DNA of 7,064 bases, taken from the NCBI GenBank assembly GCA_947589585.1, contig CANQCA010000068.1, positions 1 through 7,064 on the forward strand, written 5' to 3'. Each line of letters opens with the position of its first letter. Position 1 is the stretch's first letter. This document shows positions 1 through 5,926 of this stretch, in pieces. The translations under genes and the position numbers were made by a program. The stretch is from an uncultured Clostridia bacterium. Its GTDB lineage: Bacteria; Bacillota; Clostridia; Christensenellales; Borkfalkiaceae. The notes below the pieces were generated by a model. That model searched no databases and was not told the DNA's origin. It saw nothing but the letters and a program-made list of their open reading frames with translations.

Positions 1-176
1 TCGCCGTATTCACCCCCGCCCGAAAGGTATCCCATCGTCACCTTGGTGAAGGGAATGATCTGCGCCCCGCTCGCGGAGAATACCGGTTTGCCGATGACGG
101 TGTTCACATCCACGAGCGCCGTCAGTTTTTCAGCCGTTTTTTCCATAATACCGTCGATTTTTTTGTTCTTATCCAA
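1..176 (-). CDS. ytfJ: GerW/YtfJ family sporulation protein (N-terminal part, cut by left edge)
   Basis: Only the first 58 residues are present. They read from a helix-like start (KKIDGIMEKTAEK) into VDVNTVIGKPV, then IIPFTKVTMGY and a glycine-rich SGGGEYG. This matches the N-terminus of the YtfJ/GerW family, where a DVNTIIGDPV-type segment is followed by a PVSKV-type segment and a Gly-rich stretch. In Bacillus the protein is made in the forespore and is linked to germination; its biochemical role is not settled. I chose the TTG at 176 because GGAGG lies at 187-191, 10 nt upstream, and because the protein then aligns end to end with the family. An internal ATG at 146 would delete the conserved first helix. 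The gene starts 55 nt inside the preceding membrane-protein gene, so it is probably co-transcribed and translationally coupled. The C-terminus lies outside the window. Confidence 0.85.
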   Translation of the reverse strand, partial: MDKNKKIDGIMEKTAEKLTALVDVNTVIGKPVFSASGAQIIPFTKVTMGYLSGGGEYG

Positions 177-703
177 TTTATCAATGCCTCCAATGCTTTT
201 TTTGCGAGTGCGACGGCGAGCACGAGCCCATTGAATACGACCGCCGTCTGATTGGTCACCTTCAGACAGGGTTCTTTAGAGAAGAGCGTGCTGTTCTTCA
301 TGGATACGAACGGATAGAGCGTATGCACATATCCGTAGACCCCGCCGAATGTCCCTTCGATCGCCGCCCCGATGAGGATGGCCGCGGCCTTATCTATGCC
401 CCCGATCTCAACGATCTGATGCAGCCGCCAGAGCTGGAACCCCTTGGTGATCTCGAACTTCTTGCGCGTATTGGCGAGTTCTCCGTAGGGCAGAAACAGG
501 GCATATTTTTTTGTGAGATGGACGGCGATCCCGCCCTTTCTCAACTCCCCATAGCCGCCGAAGATGCGGAAAATGCGAAAGAGACTGATACAAAAATACA
601 GCTTGTTCCCCCGTGCATCCGCAAAGAAGTCCACATAGGCGAACACGGGAACAAAAAAGAGGAAGACCCCGAGAAATGTTCCCCAAATAAAAAATTCGCC
701 CAT
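122..703 (-). CDS. DUF2953-like membrane-associated protein
   Basis: A 193-residue protein. Residues 4-25 form a strongly hydrophobic N-terminal helix (signal anchor). A mostly basic and aromatic middle follows, with a glycine-rich patch near residues 112-124 (IGAAIEGTFGGVYG), a second hydrophobic stretch near 153-167, and a very basic tail (KKSTVLWKKRLKN). I cannot identify it from motifs alone. The DUF2953 (YtfI-like) assignment rests on size, the N-terminal anchor and position: between scpB and ytfJ is where clostridial genomes usually carry such a gene. Function is unknown; a membrane role alongside YtfJ in sporulation is inference. The ATG at 703 has no visible Shine-Dalgarno and lies 49 nt after the scpB stop, with no terminator between. 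No upstream in-frame ATG, GTG or TTG was seen back to the scpB stop. The gene's last 55 nt overlap ytfJ. Confidence 0.5.
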   Translation of the reverse strand: MGEFFIWGTFLGVFLFFVPVFAYVDFFADARGNKLYFCISLFRIFRIFGGYGELRKGGIAVHLTKKYALFLPYGELANTRKKFEITKGFQLWRLHQIVEIGGIDKAAAILIGAAIEGTFGGVYGYVHTLYPFVSMKNSTLFSKEPCLKVTNQTAVVFNGLVLAVALAKKALEALINWIRTKKSTVLWKKRLKN

Positions 704-752
704 ACACGTAATATGGACGAATGCTGCTTTTTTATGTAGTTGGAAGGATGTG

Positions 753-1490
753 TCAGGAAATTTTGACGATATCCGTATCGTCGAGCCCCTTCAAAAAGTC
801 GGGGATCTCGTAGCCGCCCTCGACGACTTCCTCTTTTTCCTGCTTCTTCTCCTTGGGCTTGGGCTGGGGAGAAGGCTGCCCCTCTCCTCCGCCGAGCGTG
901 CTCGAACTGTCCGCGTCGATCTTATCCCACTCCTCACGGTTGTAAAGATATGCGTCGCGATCCTCGTCGGGACGGGCAATGGCCGCCATGAGCTCATCGT
1001 AGTCGGGAAGATCTTCGAGGGAATTCAATTTGAACCTCTTCAAAAATTCATCCGTCGTACCGAATAGCACGGGGTGCCCGATGGCATCCTTCCTGCCGCA
1101 GGGATAGATAAGCTTCAGCTCCAGAAGCGCATTCACGCCGTAGTCGCTGTTCACCCCGCGCAGGACCTCGATCTCGGTGCGCGTGATGGGTTGTTTGTAT
1201 GCAATGATGGCGGCGCATTCCAAAATCGTGCGGGTGAGTTCTTTTTCGCGGATGGGATTGAGGACGGCCGCGACCCCGTCCTTATAGTCGGGATTGGACG
1301 CGAGCTGCGCCTTTTTGTTGAATTCCAAAAGGAGTACGCCCGACTCTTCGCCATACTTTTCGCGCAGTTCCTTGAGCGCTTTTTTTACTTCCCCTTCCGT
1401 CGCGCCGAGCTTTTCGGCGATATCCGCAATGGGGACGCTTCTGCCCGAGGCAAAGAGGATCGCCTCAATTATATTCGTCAATTTCTCCAA
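753..1490 (-). CDS. scpB: Segregation and condensation protein B
   Basis: 245 residues. ScpB dimers bind the kleisin ScpA and help the SMC complex compact and separate chromosomes; it acts in the cytoplasm on the nucleoid. The N-terminal winged helix begins EKLTNIIEAILFASGR. The family's best-conserved stretch spans residues 89-124 and contains AAIIAYKQPITRTEIEVLRG followed by the segment leading to ALLELKLI. A later conserved piece is FLKRFKLNSLEDLP (149-162). The winged-helix pair ends near 175, and the last 70 residues form a charged Ser/Gly/Pro/Lys/Glu tail that looks disordered, ending in a short segment EIPDFLKGLDD. The start is TTG at 1490, supported by AAAGGAGG at 1497-1504, 6 nt upstream, and by the fit to the family N-terminus. 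It overlaps the end of scpA by 26 nt, which implies translational coupling. Confidence 0.95.
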   Translation of the reverse strand: MEKLTNIIEAILFASGRSVPIADIAEKLGATEGEVKKALKELREKYGEESGVLLLEFNKKAQLASNPDYKDGVAAVLNPIREKELTRTILECAAIIAYKQPITRTEIEVLRGVNSDYGVNALLELKLIYPCGRKDAIGHPVLFGTTDEFLKRFKLNSLEDLPDYDELMAAIARPDEDRDAYLYNREEWDKIDADSSSTLGGGEGQPSPQPKPKEKKQEKEEVVEGGYEIPDFLKGLDDTDIVKIS

Positions 1491-2472
1491 GTTCTGCCTC
1501 CTTTGCTTCGGGGTTGTAAGTAATGAATATCTGCCCGAAGGCCGTCTCCTGCCTCACGTGCAGGAATTGGTGTTTCAAAAGTTCCAAAAGTGCCTGGAAG
1601 GTGGTCACGATCTCGCTCCGCGTGTAATCCTTGGTGAAGAGCTCTTCAAACCGGACTTCCTTGTTTTCCTCAAAGACTTCCAGAATAAAGGTGATCTTTT
1701 GCGAAACCGTGTACTCGTCGCGCGGGATCTCGCGGAATTCTTCGTCGACAAGATCGTGCTCCCGCCGTATGAGCACGGCGGAAAATGCTTTTACGAGCCC
1801 GTCGAGGTCCAACCCTTCGAGGGTGAACACGGTGCGCGTTTCCCCCACGTCCTTATCGGGTTCTTTGAAGTAGTAGCCCACCGTCTCGAGCTCTTTGAGT
1901 TTTGTCATCTCCTCTTTGATGAGGCGGTACTCCTCGAGGGCGCGGATAAGCTCGGCCTTGTCGTCCTCGATCTCCTGCTCGATCTCGGGATCGTCCTCGA
2001 TGTTGGGCACGAGCGCCTGCGCCTTGATCTTGATGATGGAAGCCGCAATGTTCAGATAATCGGTGACCTTGTCCACATCGAGATAGGGAAGCCCCTTCAT
2101 ATAGTCGAGGAACTGCTCGGTAACTTCTGAGACGAAGATATCCTTGATCTCGATCTCTTCGCGGTTAATAAGGTACAGCAAAAGATCGAGCGGCCCCTCG
2201 AAGTTGGAAAGGACGGTCGTATAGTCGACGTTGGATTCGAACTTGGAACGGATCGCCTTATAGGGGTCCTCTTTTTGGAATTTCGTCTCCTCGGGGGCTT
2301 CGTCGGGAGCGGGCACTAACGCATCGTCGGAAGGAGAAGGTGCAGAAGACTCGGGTGCAGGCCCGCCTGCCCCCTCCAAAAGCTCCTCATCGGTGAGGTC
2401 CATATCGTCGTCGACGAGCGAGAAGACTTCTTCGCTCTCTGTCTCTTCTTCTTTTTTCAGCTCTTCTACCAT
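1465..2472 (-). CDS. scpA: Segregation and condensation protein A (kleisin) with acidic N-terminal extension
   Basis: 335 residues; ScpA is the kleisin that bridges SMC heads and binds the ScpB dimer. The canonical protein begins near residue 84 (YTTVLSNFEGPLDLLLYLI), continues with KDIFVSEVTEQFLDYM and YLNIAASIIKIKAQALVP (N-terminal SMC-neck-binding domain), then an acidic linker. It ends in a winged helix with IVTTFQALLELLKHQFLHVRQ (288-308) and FGQIFIT. Typical ScpA proteins are about 240-270 residues; here about 80 extra N-terminal residues are rich in Asp/Glu, then Ala/Pro/Ser. The start ATG at 2472 is supported by TTTGGAG (GGAG at 2482-2485, 9 nt upstream). The open frame continues upstream to 2667, but that part lies inside the protease gene and reads as nonsense. 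It overlaps the protease stop by 7 nt (ATGGTAG) and scpB by 26 nt. Confidence 0.95.
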   Translation of the reverse strand: MVEELKKEEETESEEVFSLVDDDMDLTDEELLEGAGGPAPESSAPSPSDDALVPAPDEAPEETKFQKEDPYKAIRSKFESNVDYTTVLSNFEGPLDLLLYLINREEIEIKDIFVSEVTEQFLDYMKGLPYLDVDKVTDYLNIAASIIKIKAQALVPNIEDDPEIEQEIEDDKAELIRALEEYRLIKEEMTKLKELETVGYYFKEPDKDVGETRTVFTLEGLDLDGLVKAFSAVLIRREHDLVDEEFREIPRDEYTVSQKITFILEVFEENKEVRFEELFTKDYTRSEIVTTFQALLELLKHQFLHVRQETAFGQIFITYNPEAKEAELGEIDEYN

Positions 2473-3197
2473 AACAATAAACTCCAAACTTCGCCGGGAG
2501 GCATCCCGAAGACAAGCCCCCAGATCGCTGAGATCGGGAACCCGACATATTTGGTCGCAAACTGCATGATCCAACCGAGAATGTTGAACCATTCCATCTG
2601 TGAGACGCCGAAGCGCACGAACAGATCGCAAAGAAAACTTTCGGCGATGAGCCCCAAAAGGATCCATTGCCCATAGCTGCGTAAAAACCTGTAGATCTTG
2701 CCGCGACGCTTATTGAGGGCATCCACGATGCGGAATCCGTCCAAGGGATAGAGCGGCAAGAGGTTGAAGACGCAAAAAGAGAGGCTGTAAGAATACAGAA
2801 GGATCGTGAGATAATACAAAAAATCGGTGAGGAATACGATCCGGGGCATGAAATTGATGACGACAAGGACAAGCGGATAGAAGAGAAACGCCATCAGGTA
2901 GTTGACGATGATCCCCGCGCTTGCCGTGAGCCCAAGCCCCAAACGATATTTTTTGAAGTTATCGGGGTTGATAGGGACGGGCTTCGCCCAGCCGAAGCCG
3001 ACGAGCGCAAAACAGACGAGCCCTATCGGATCGAAATGGCGGAGCGGATTCAAAGAGAGACGTTTGCCCCACTTCGGCGTCGGGTCGCCGCACTTATACG
3101 CAACAAAGGCATGCGCAAATTCGTGAAGGGTGAGGACGACCGTCACGGCGATGAGGCTTGCAAAAAGCCTTATGAATTGCTCCCCGATATTTTCCAT
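2466..3197 (-). CDS. Site-2 protease family intramembrane zinc metalloprotease (M50)
   Basis: 243 residues and several membrane helices (about 9-30, 57-70, 90-115, 120-143, 176-193, 205-232). The zinc motif HEFAH is at residues 25-29 (H25, E26, H29), and the third ligand motif NLLPLYPLDG at 145-154 (D153). GWAKPVPINP (69-78) is characteristic of the short, PDZ-less M50 subgroup (YwhC-like). Such proteins cut transmembrane segments; the substrate here is unknown. This subgroup is commonly found just upstream of scpA/scpB in Clostridia. The ATG at 3197 has no Shine-Dalgarno; TATAAT lies 7 nt upstream, so the mRNA may be leaderless. A TTG at 3254 would also be in frame but falls inside the lysA terminator hairpin, so it is rejected. 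It probably heads the operon running to ytfJ. Confidence 0.9.
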   Translation of the reverse strand: MENIGEQFIRLFASLIAVTVVLTLHEFAHAFVAYKCGDPTPKWGKRLSLNPLRHFDPIGLVCFALVGFGWAKPVPINPDNFKKYRLGLGLTASAGIIVNYLMAFLFYPLVLVVINFMPRIVFLTDFLYYLTILLYSYSLSFCVFNLLPLYPLDGFRIVDALNKRRGKIYRFLRSYGQWILLGLIAESFLCDLFVRFGVSQMEWFNILGWIMQFATKYVGFPISAIWGLVFGMPPGEVWSLLLW

Positions 3198-3204
3198 TAG
3201 GATA

Positions 3205-3233
3205 ATTATAATACGAATACCCGAAAAAAGCAA
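3205..3233 (-). promoter_or_regulatory. Promoter of the S2P-scpA-scpB-ytfJ operon
   Basis: Read on the minus strand, a perfect -10 TATAAT lies at 3210-3205. A weak -35 TTGCTT at 3233-3228 is spaced 17 bp away. The -35 lies within the T-rich tract of the lysA terminator. A start site about 7 nt after the -10 would fall at 3198-3196, that is at the ATG of the protease, so the predicted transcript has essentially no leader. Confidence 0.65.
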
Positions 3234-3263
3234 GCAAAAGCGGAAATTTCGCAAAATTTCCGC
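3224..3263 (-). terminator. Intrinsic terminator of lysA
   Basis: On the minus strand a perfect 10-bp stem GCGGAAATTT / AAATTTCCGC (3263-3254 and 3249-3240) closes a 4-nt loop TGCG. It is followed by a T-rich tract (TTTTGCTTGCTTTTTT, 3239-3224). It begins 38 nt after the lysA stop codon. The other strand has no equivalent T-tract, so it works for lysA only. Confidence 0.85.
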
Positions 3264-3301
3264 CCCACTTTATACAAAACCTCAATACTATGTCAGACGT
3301 A

Positions 3302-4627
3302 TTACTTCAAATATTCCGGAATTTCGTCGTTTCGGACGAGGTCCTCGTACGATTGCGGCCTGACGATGTAGGCCGCTTTTCCCTCCCGCACCAGAATTGC
3401 GGGCGGGATCAGATTGCGGTTATAGTTGGAAGCCATCGAATAATTGTATGCGCCCGTCGATAAGACCGCAAGGATATCCCCCGTCTTTGCCTTGGGAAGG
3501 TTGAAATTCGTTCCGATGAGGTCCCCGCTCTCACAGCACTTGCCGGCAACGGCAACGACTTCCTCGGGCGTTTCGTCTGCGCGGTTCGCAAGGACGGCCG
3601 TGTATTTTGATCCATAGAGGCAAAATCTCGGGTTGTCGAACATCCCCCCGTCGATGGCGAGATATTTACGGATGCCGGGGATCTCCTTGATCGCCCCCAC
3701 CCTATAGAGCGTGACGCCCGCTTCCCCCACGATGGAACGCCCCGGTTCCAAGAGGAGGAATGGCTCTTTCAACCCGTACTCCGAGCACCCCTTCTTGACG
3801 GCGTCGAGAAGCGCTGTGAGATACCCGCGATAGCCTTCTGCAGGGACCTCCGGGTCCTCATCCGTATACCAGATTCCGAACCCGCCCCCGAGATCGAGCT
3901 CCTCCGTCTCAAACCCGAGCGTTTTTTTCATCTCGGAAATGAACCTGAGGCACTTCTCCGCTGCGAGAACAAAGGAATCCTTCTCGAAGATCTGCGAGCC
4001 GATATGGCAATGAAAACCACGTAGATTTAAGTGCTTTTTTGTAAGAATGTAGCGCGTGATCTCCTCGGCCGCGCCATTTGCCACGGAAAAACCGAATTTG
4101 GAATCGGGCGTCGCCGTCTGCACATAGGCGTGCGTGTGGGCTTCCACCCCGGGATTGATACGGATAAGAACATTTTGCACGATGCCGCGCTTTGCCGCTG
4201 CTTCCTCGATCATATCCGCCTCGGAAAAGGCGTCGACGACGATGCAGCCGATGTGCGCATCGAGCGCCTCTTCTATCTCGTAGCGCTGCTTATTGTTGCC
4301 GTGCATATAAATTTTACCCGCAGGGAACCCCGCTTTTAATGCCGTGTAGAGCTCGCCGCCAGAGACGACGTCCACACCGATGCGCTCCGACTTTGCGATC
4401 GCATACATCGCCTCGCAGGAAAAAGCCTTGGAGGCATAGAGAACAAGCCCGTGCCCGCCGTATTCCTCTTCCAAGGTGTCGCGGTAGATGCCCATCATGT
4501 CGCGGATATGCTTCTCATCGAACACATAGAGCGGTGTCGTAAATTTTTCGGCAAGATCGCAGGCGTCGGCGCCGCCGATCTCAAGATGCCCTCTTTCGTT
4601 GACTTTCAGTGTTTCTCTTGTATTCAT
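3302..4627 (-). CDS. lysA: Diaminopimelate decarboxylase
   Basis: 441 residues, the usual length. This PLP enzyme decarboxylates meso-diaminopimelate to L-lysine, the last step of the lysine pathway, in the cytoplasm. Visible motifs in order: the PLP lysine in LYASKAF (K67), VDVVSGGEL (86-93), HIGSQ (208-212), the phosphate-binding GGGFGI (247-252), EPGRS (294-298), the Cys/Glu active-site segment CCESGD (364-369) contributed across the dimer, and GAYNYSMAS (392-400). It matches LysA rather than carboxynorspermidine or arginine decarboxylases. The ATG at 4627 begins MNTRETLKVN, as in family members. A longer frame to 4666 would run through the promoter and is rejected. There is no Shine-Dalgarno; the -10 box is 9 nt upstream. 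It is a single-gene unit between two terminators, and the short upstream region leaves no space for a lysine riboswitch or T-box. Confidence 0.96.
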   Translation of the reverse strand: MNTRETLKVNERGHLEIGGADACDLAEKFTTPLYVFDEKHIRDMMGIYRDTLEEEYGGHGLVLYASKAFSCEAMYAIAKSERIGVDVVSGGELYTALKAGFPAGKIYMHGNNKQRYEIEEALDAHIGCIVVDAFSEADMIEEAAAKRGIVQNVLIRINPGVEAHTHAYVQTATPDSKFGFSVANGAAEEITRYILTKKHLNLRGFHCHIGSQIFEKDSFVLAAEKCLRFISEMKKTLGFETEELDLGGGFGIWYTDEDPEVPAEGYRGYLTALLDAVKKGCSEYGLKEPFLLLEPGRSIVGEAGVTLYRVGAIKEIPGIRKYLAIDGGMFDNPRFCLYGSKYTAVLANRADETPEEVVAVAGKCCESGDLIGTNFNLPKAKTGDILAVLSTGAYNYSMASNYNRNLIPPAILVREGKAAYIVRPQSYEDLVRNDEIPEYLK

Positions 4628-4636
4628 AATGGGATA

Positions 4637-4666
4637 ATTATAGCATGAAGAGCGCCATGCGGTCAA
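4637..4666 (-). promoter_or_regulatory. Sigma-A-type promoter of lysA
   Basis: On the minus strand, -35 TTGACC (4666-4661, 5 of 6 consensus), an 18-bp spacer, and -10 TATAAT (4642-4637), which is preceded by TGC (extended -10). The expected start site is near 4630, only about 3 nt before the ATG at 4627. The -35 begins 1 nt after the dacF terminator T-tract. Confidence 0.85.
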
Positions 4667-4667
4667 G

Positions 4668-4711
4668 AAAAAAGCGTGACATTCAGGCTATAAATGCCGA
4701 TTATGTCACGC
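4668..4711 (-). terminator. Intrinsic terminator of dacF
   Basis: On the minus strand the 8-bp arms GCGTGACA (4711-4704) and TGTCACGC (4681-4674) pair perfectly. A 22-nt internal region may add a small GGC/GCC pairing. Six T residues follow (4673-4668). It begins 22 nt after the dacF stop codon. Confidence 0.85.
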
Positions 4712-4733
4712 ATAGTACTTTGCAAATTACCTA

Positions 4734-5888
4734 TTATTGCCAATCGCGGGCGGTCTCGCGTAGTGCTTCCCACCAGGTGAAGCGGGGCGCCTCCTCCGCC
4801 GCAAGCAGTTTGACGCGCATGATCTCCACATCGTTCCGATATAGTATCGCCCATCCGACTTCTGCCCCCTTTTGGATCGGCGCCCTGAGTTCTTCACAGA
4901 TCTGCGTTTTCAAAACAACGTTTTCGCTCTCTCCGCGCTTTGCGAAGACCTGCAAGGGCTTTTCGGGAATGACTTCTATCTCTGCTTTCTTGCTCCCCGA
5001 GACCTTTGCCCGCTCTTCTATCGCCTCTCCCGCCTTCAGGATCGTCCGTGTCTCATAGGCCCCAAAGCAGTAGTCGAACATCTTGCTCACCGCCCCAAAA
5101 CGTGATTTTGAATCAGCTCCGCCGATGACGACGGAGATGACGCGCATATCCCCCCGTTTTGCGGTCGCCGCAAGGCAGAAGCCCGCCTCGTTCGTAAAGC
5201 CCGTCTTGCCGCCATCGCAGCCTTTATATTGACGGATGAGTTTGTTTGTATTGGTAATGGTGGTCGTCCTTCCGTCGGGATGGGCGAAATCTTCCAGCCA
5301 AACATGAGAAAATTGGAAATATTTCTCATGGGAAATGAGCGCGCGCAGCATGACGGCGACGTCCTTCGCACACGAATACTGCGGCTCTTTCGGGAGCCCC
5401 GTGCAGTTGGCAAAGAGCGTGTTGTCCGCCCCGAGCTCCTTCGCCCGCGCATTCATCTTTTGGACGAAGCCCTCTTCGCTCCCTGCGATGCGTTCGGCGA
5501 GCGCGACGCAGGAATCGTTTGCCGAGCAGACTGCGACCGTCTTCATAAGCTGTTCGGCAGTGTAGTTCAGCCCCGTATCCAAAAAGACCTGTGAGCCACC
5601 CATGCCCGAAGCGTTCTCACTCACCGTGATTTTTTCGTCGTAGGATAGCTCTCCGCGCTCCACAGCTTCGAAGCATAACTCGAGCGTCATGATCTTGCAC
5701 ATGCTCGCGATGGGAAGCCGCTTTTCTTCCTCTTTGGAATATACCTTCGTGCCCGTCGCAAAGTCGCAGGAATATGCCGCCTTGCAATTTTCGGCAAGCT
5801 CCGCCGCTTCTGCGGGGATAATTTTCATCGGCGCTGCCGCCGTGCAAGCTGCGGCCAGCGCAAGTAAACTGCAAAGTAATTTCTTCAT
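4734..5888 (-). CDS. dacF: D-alanyl-D-alanine carboxypeptidase, DacF-type (class C low-molecular-weight PBP)
   Basis: 384 residues. A signal peptide (KK, then a hydrophobic core LLCSLLALAAACTAAA) exports it; the catalytic S11 domain follows. All three penicillin-binding motifs are present: SxxK as SMCK (S62-K65), SxN as SAN (122-124) and KTG (228-230) within GGKTGFTNEAGFC. A PBP5-type C-terminal beta domain covers about 285-362. The enzyme removes the terminal D-Ala from peptidoglycan stem peptides and so controls cross-linking; in Bacillus DacF acts in spore cortex formation. The tail (FTWWEALRETARDW) could form a short amphipathic membrane-binding helix. The protein is unusually cysteine-rich for an exported enzyme (14 Cys, one inside the SxxK motif). 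C15 could be a weak lipobox cysteine, but the -3 residue is Ala. Placement after a spoIIM-like gene supports dacF over other dac paralogs. No Shine-Dalgarno precedes the ATG. Confidence 0.88.
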   Translation of the reverse strand: MKKLLCSLLALAAACTAAAPMKIIPAEAAELAENCKAAYSCDFATGTKVYSKEEEKRLPIASMCKIMTLELCFEAVERGELSYDEKITVSENASGMGGSQVFLDTGLNYTAEQLMKTVAVCSANDSCVALAERIAGSEEGFVQKMNARAKELGADNTLFANCTGLPKEPQYSCAKDVAVMLRALISHEKYFQFSHVWLEDFAHPDGRTTTITNTNKLIRQYKGCDGGKTGFTNEAGFCLAATAKRGDMRVISVVIGGADSKSRFGAVSKMFDYCFGAYETRTILKAGEAIEERAKVSGSKKAEIEVIPEKPLQVFAKRGESENVVLKTQICEELRAPIQKGAEVGWAILYRNDVEIMRVKLLAAEEAPRFTWWEALRETARDWQ

Positions 5889-5914
5889 AACCGCAGTTTG
5901 TGCATTTTTTCATA

Positions 5915-5920
5915 ATTATA
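5915..5920 (-). promoter_or_regulatory. Possible -10 element upstream of dacF
   Basis: A perfect TATAAT (minus strand 5920-5915) followed by TAT, as at the lysA and protease promoters. It lies between the spoIIM stop (5927) and the dacF ATG (5888), 26 nt before the latter. No TTGACA-like -35 is found at 16-18 bp. It may be a weak or alternative-sigma promoter, or chance; read-through from spoIIM is also possible. Confidence 0.4.
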
Positions 5921-5926
5921 CGCCCG

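Noticed and set aside
323..739. Plus-strand open frame opposite the DUF2953-like gene
   Set aside because: No domain or start signal was recognised. The minus-strand frame has a membrane anchor, the right operon position and a ytfJ overlap.
1294..2130. Long plus-strand open frame (278 codons) opposite scpA and scpB
   Set aside because: It runs antisense to two clearly conserved genes and has no recognisable domain. It is most likely a by-product of GC-rich codon use on the other strand.
2473..2667. Upstream in-frame extension of scpA to 2667
   Set aside because: It lies wholly within the protease gene, reads as non-homologous sequence, and the ATG at 2472 has a proper Shine-Dalgarno.
3198..3254. 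TTG start at 3254 for the site-2 protease
   Set aside because: The codon is within the stem-loop of the lysA terminator and upstream of the TATAAT promoter, so it would not be on the main transcript.
4628..4666. Upstream start of lysA at 4666
   Set aside because: It would overlap the -35/-10 promoter, and the extra 13 residues do not resemble LysA N-termini.
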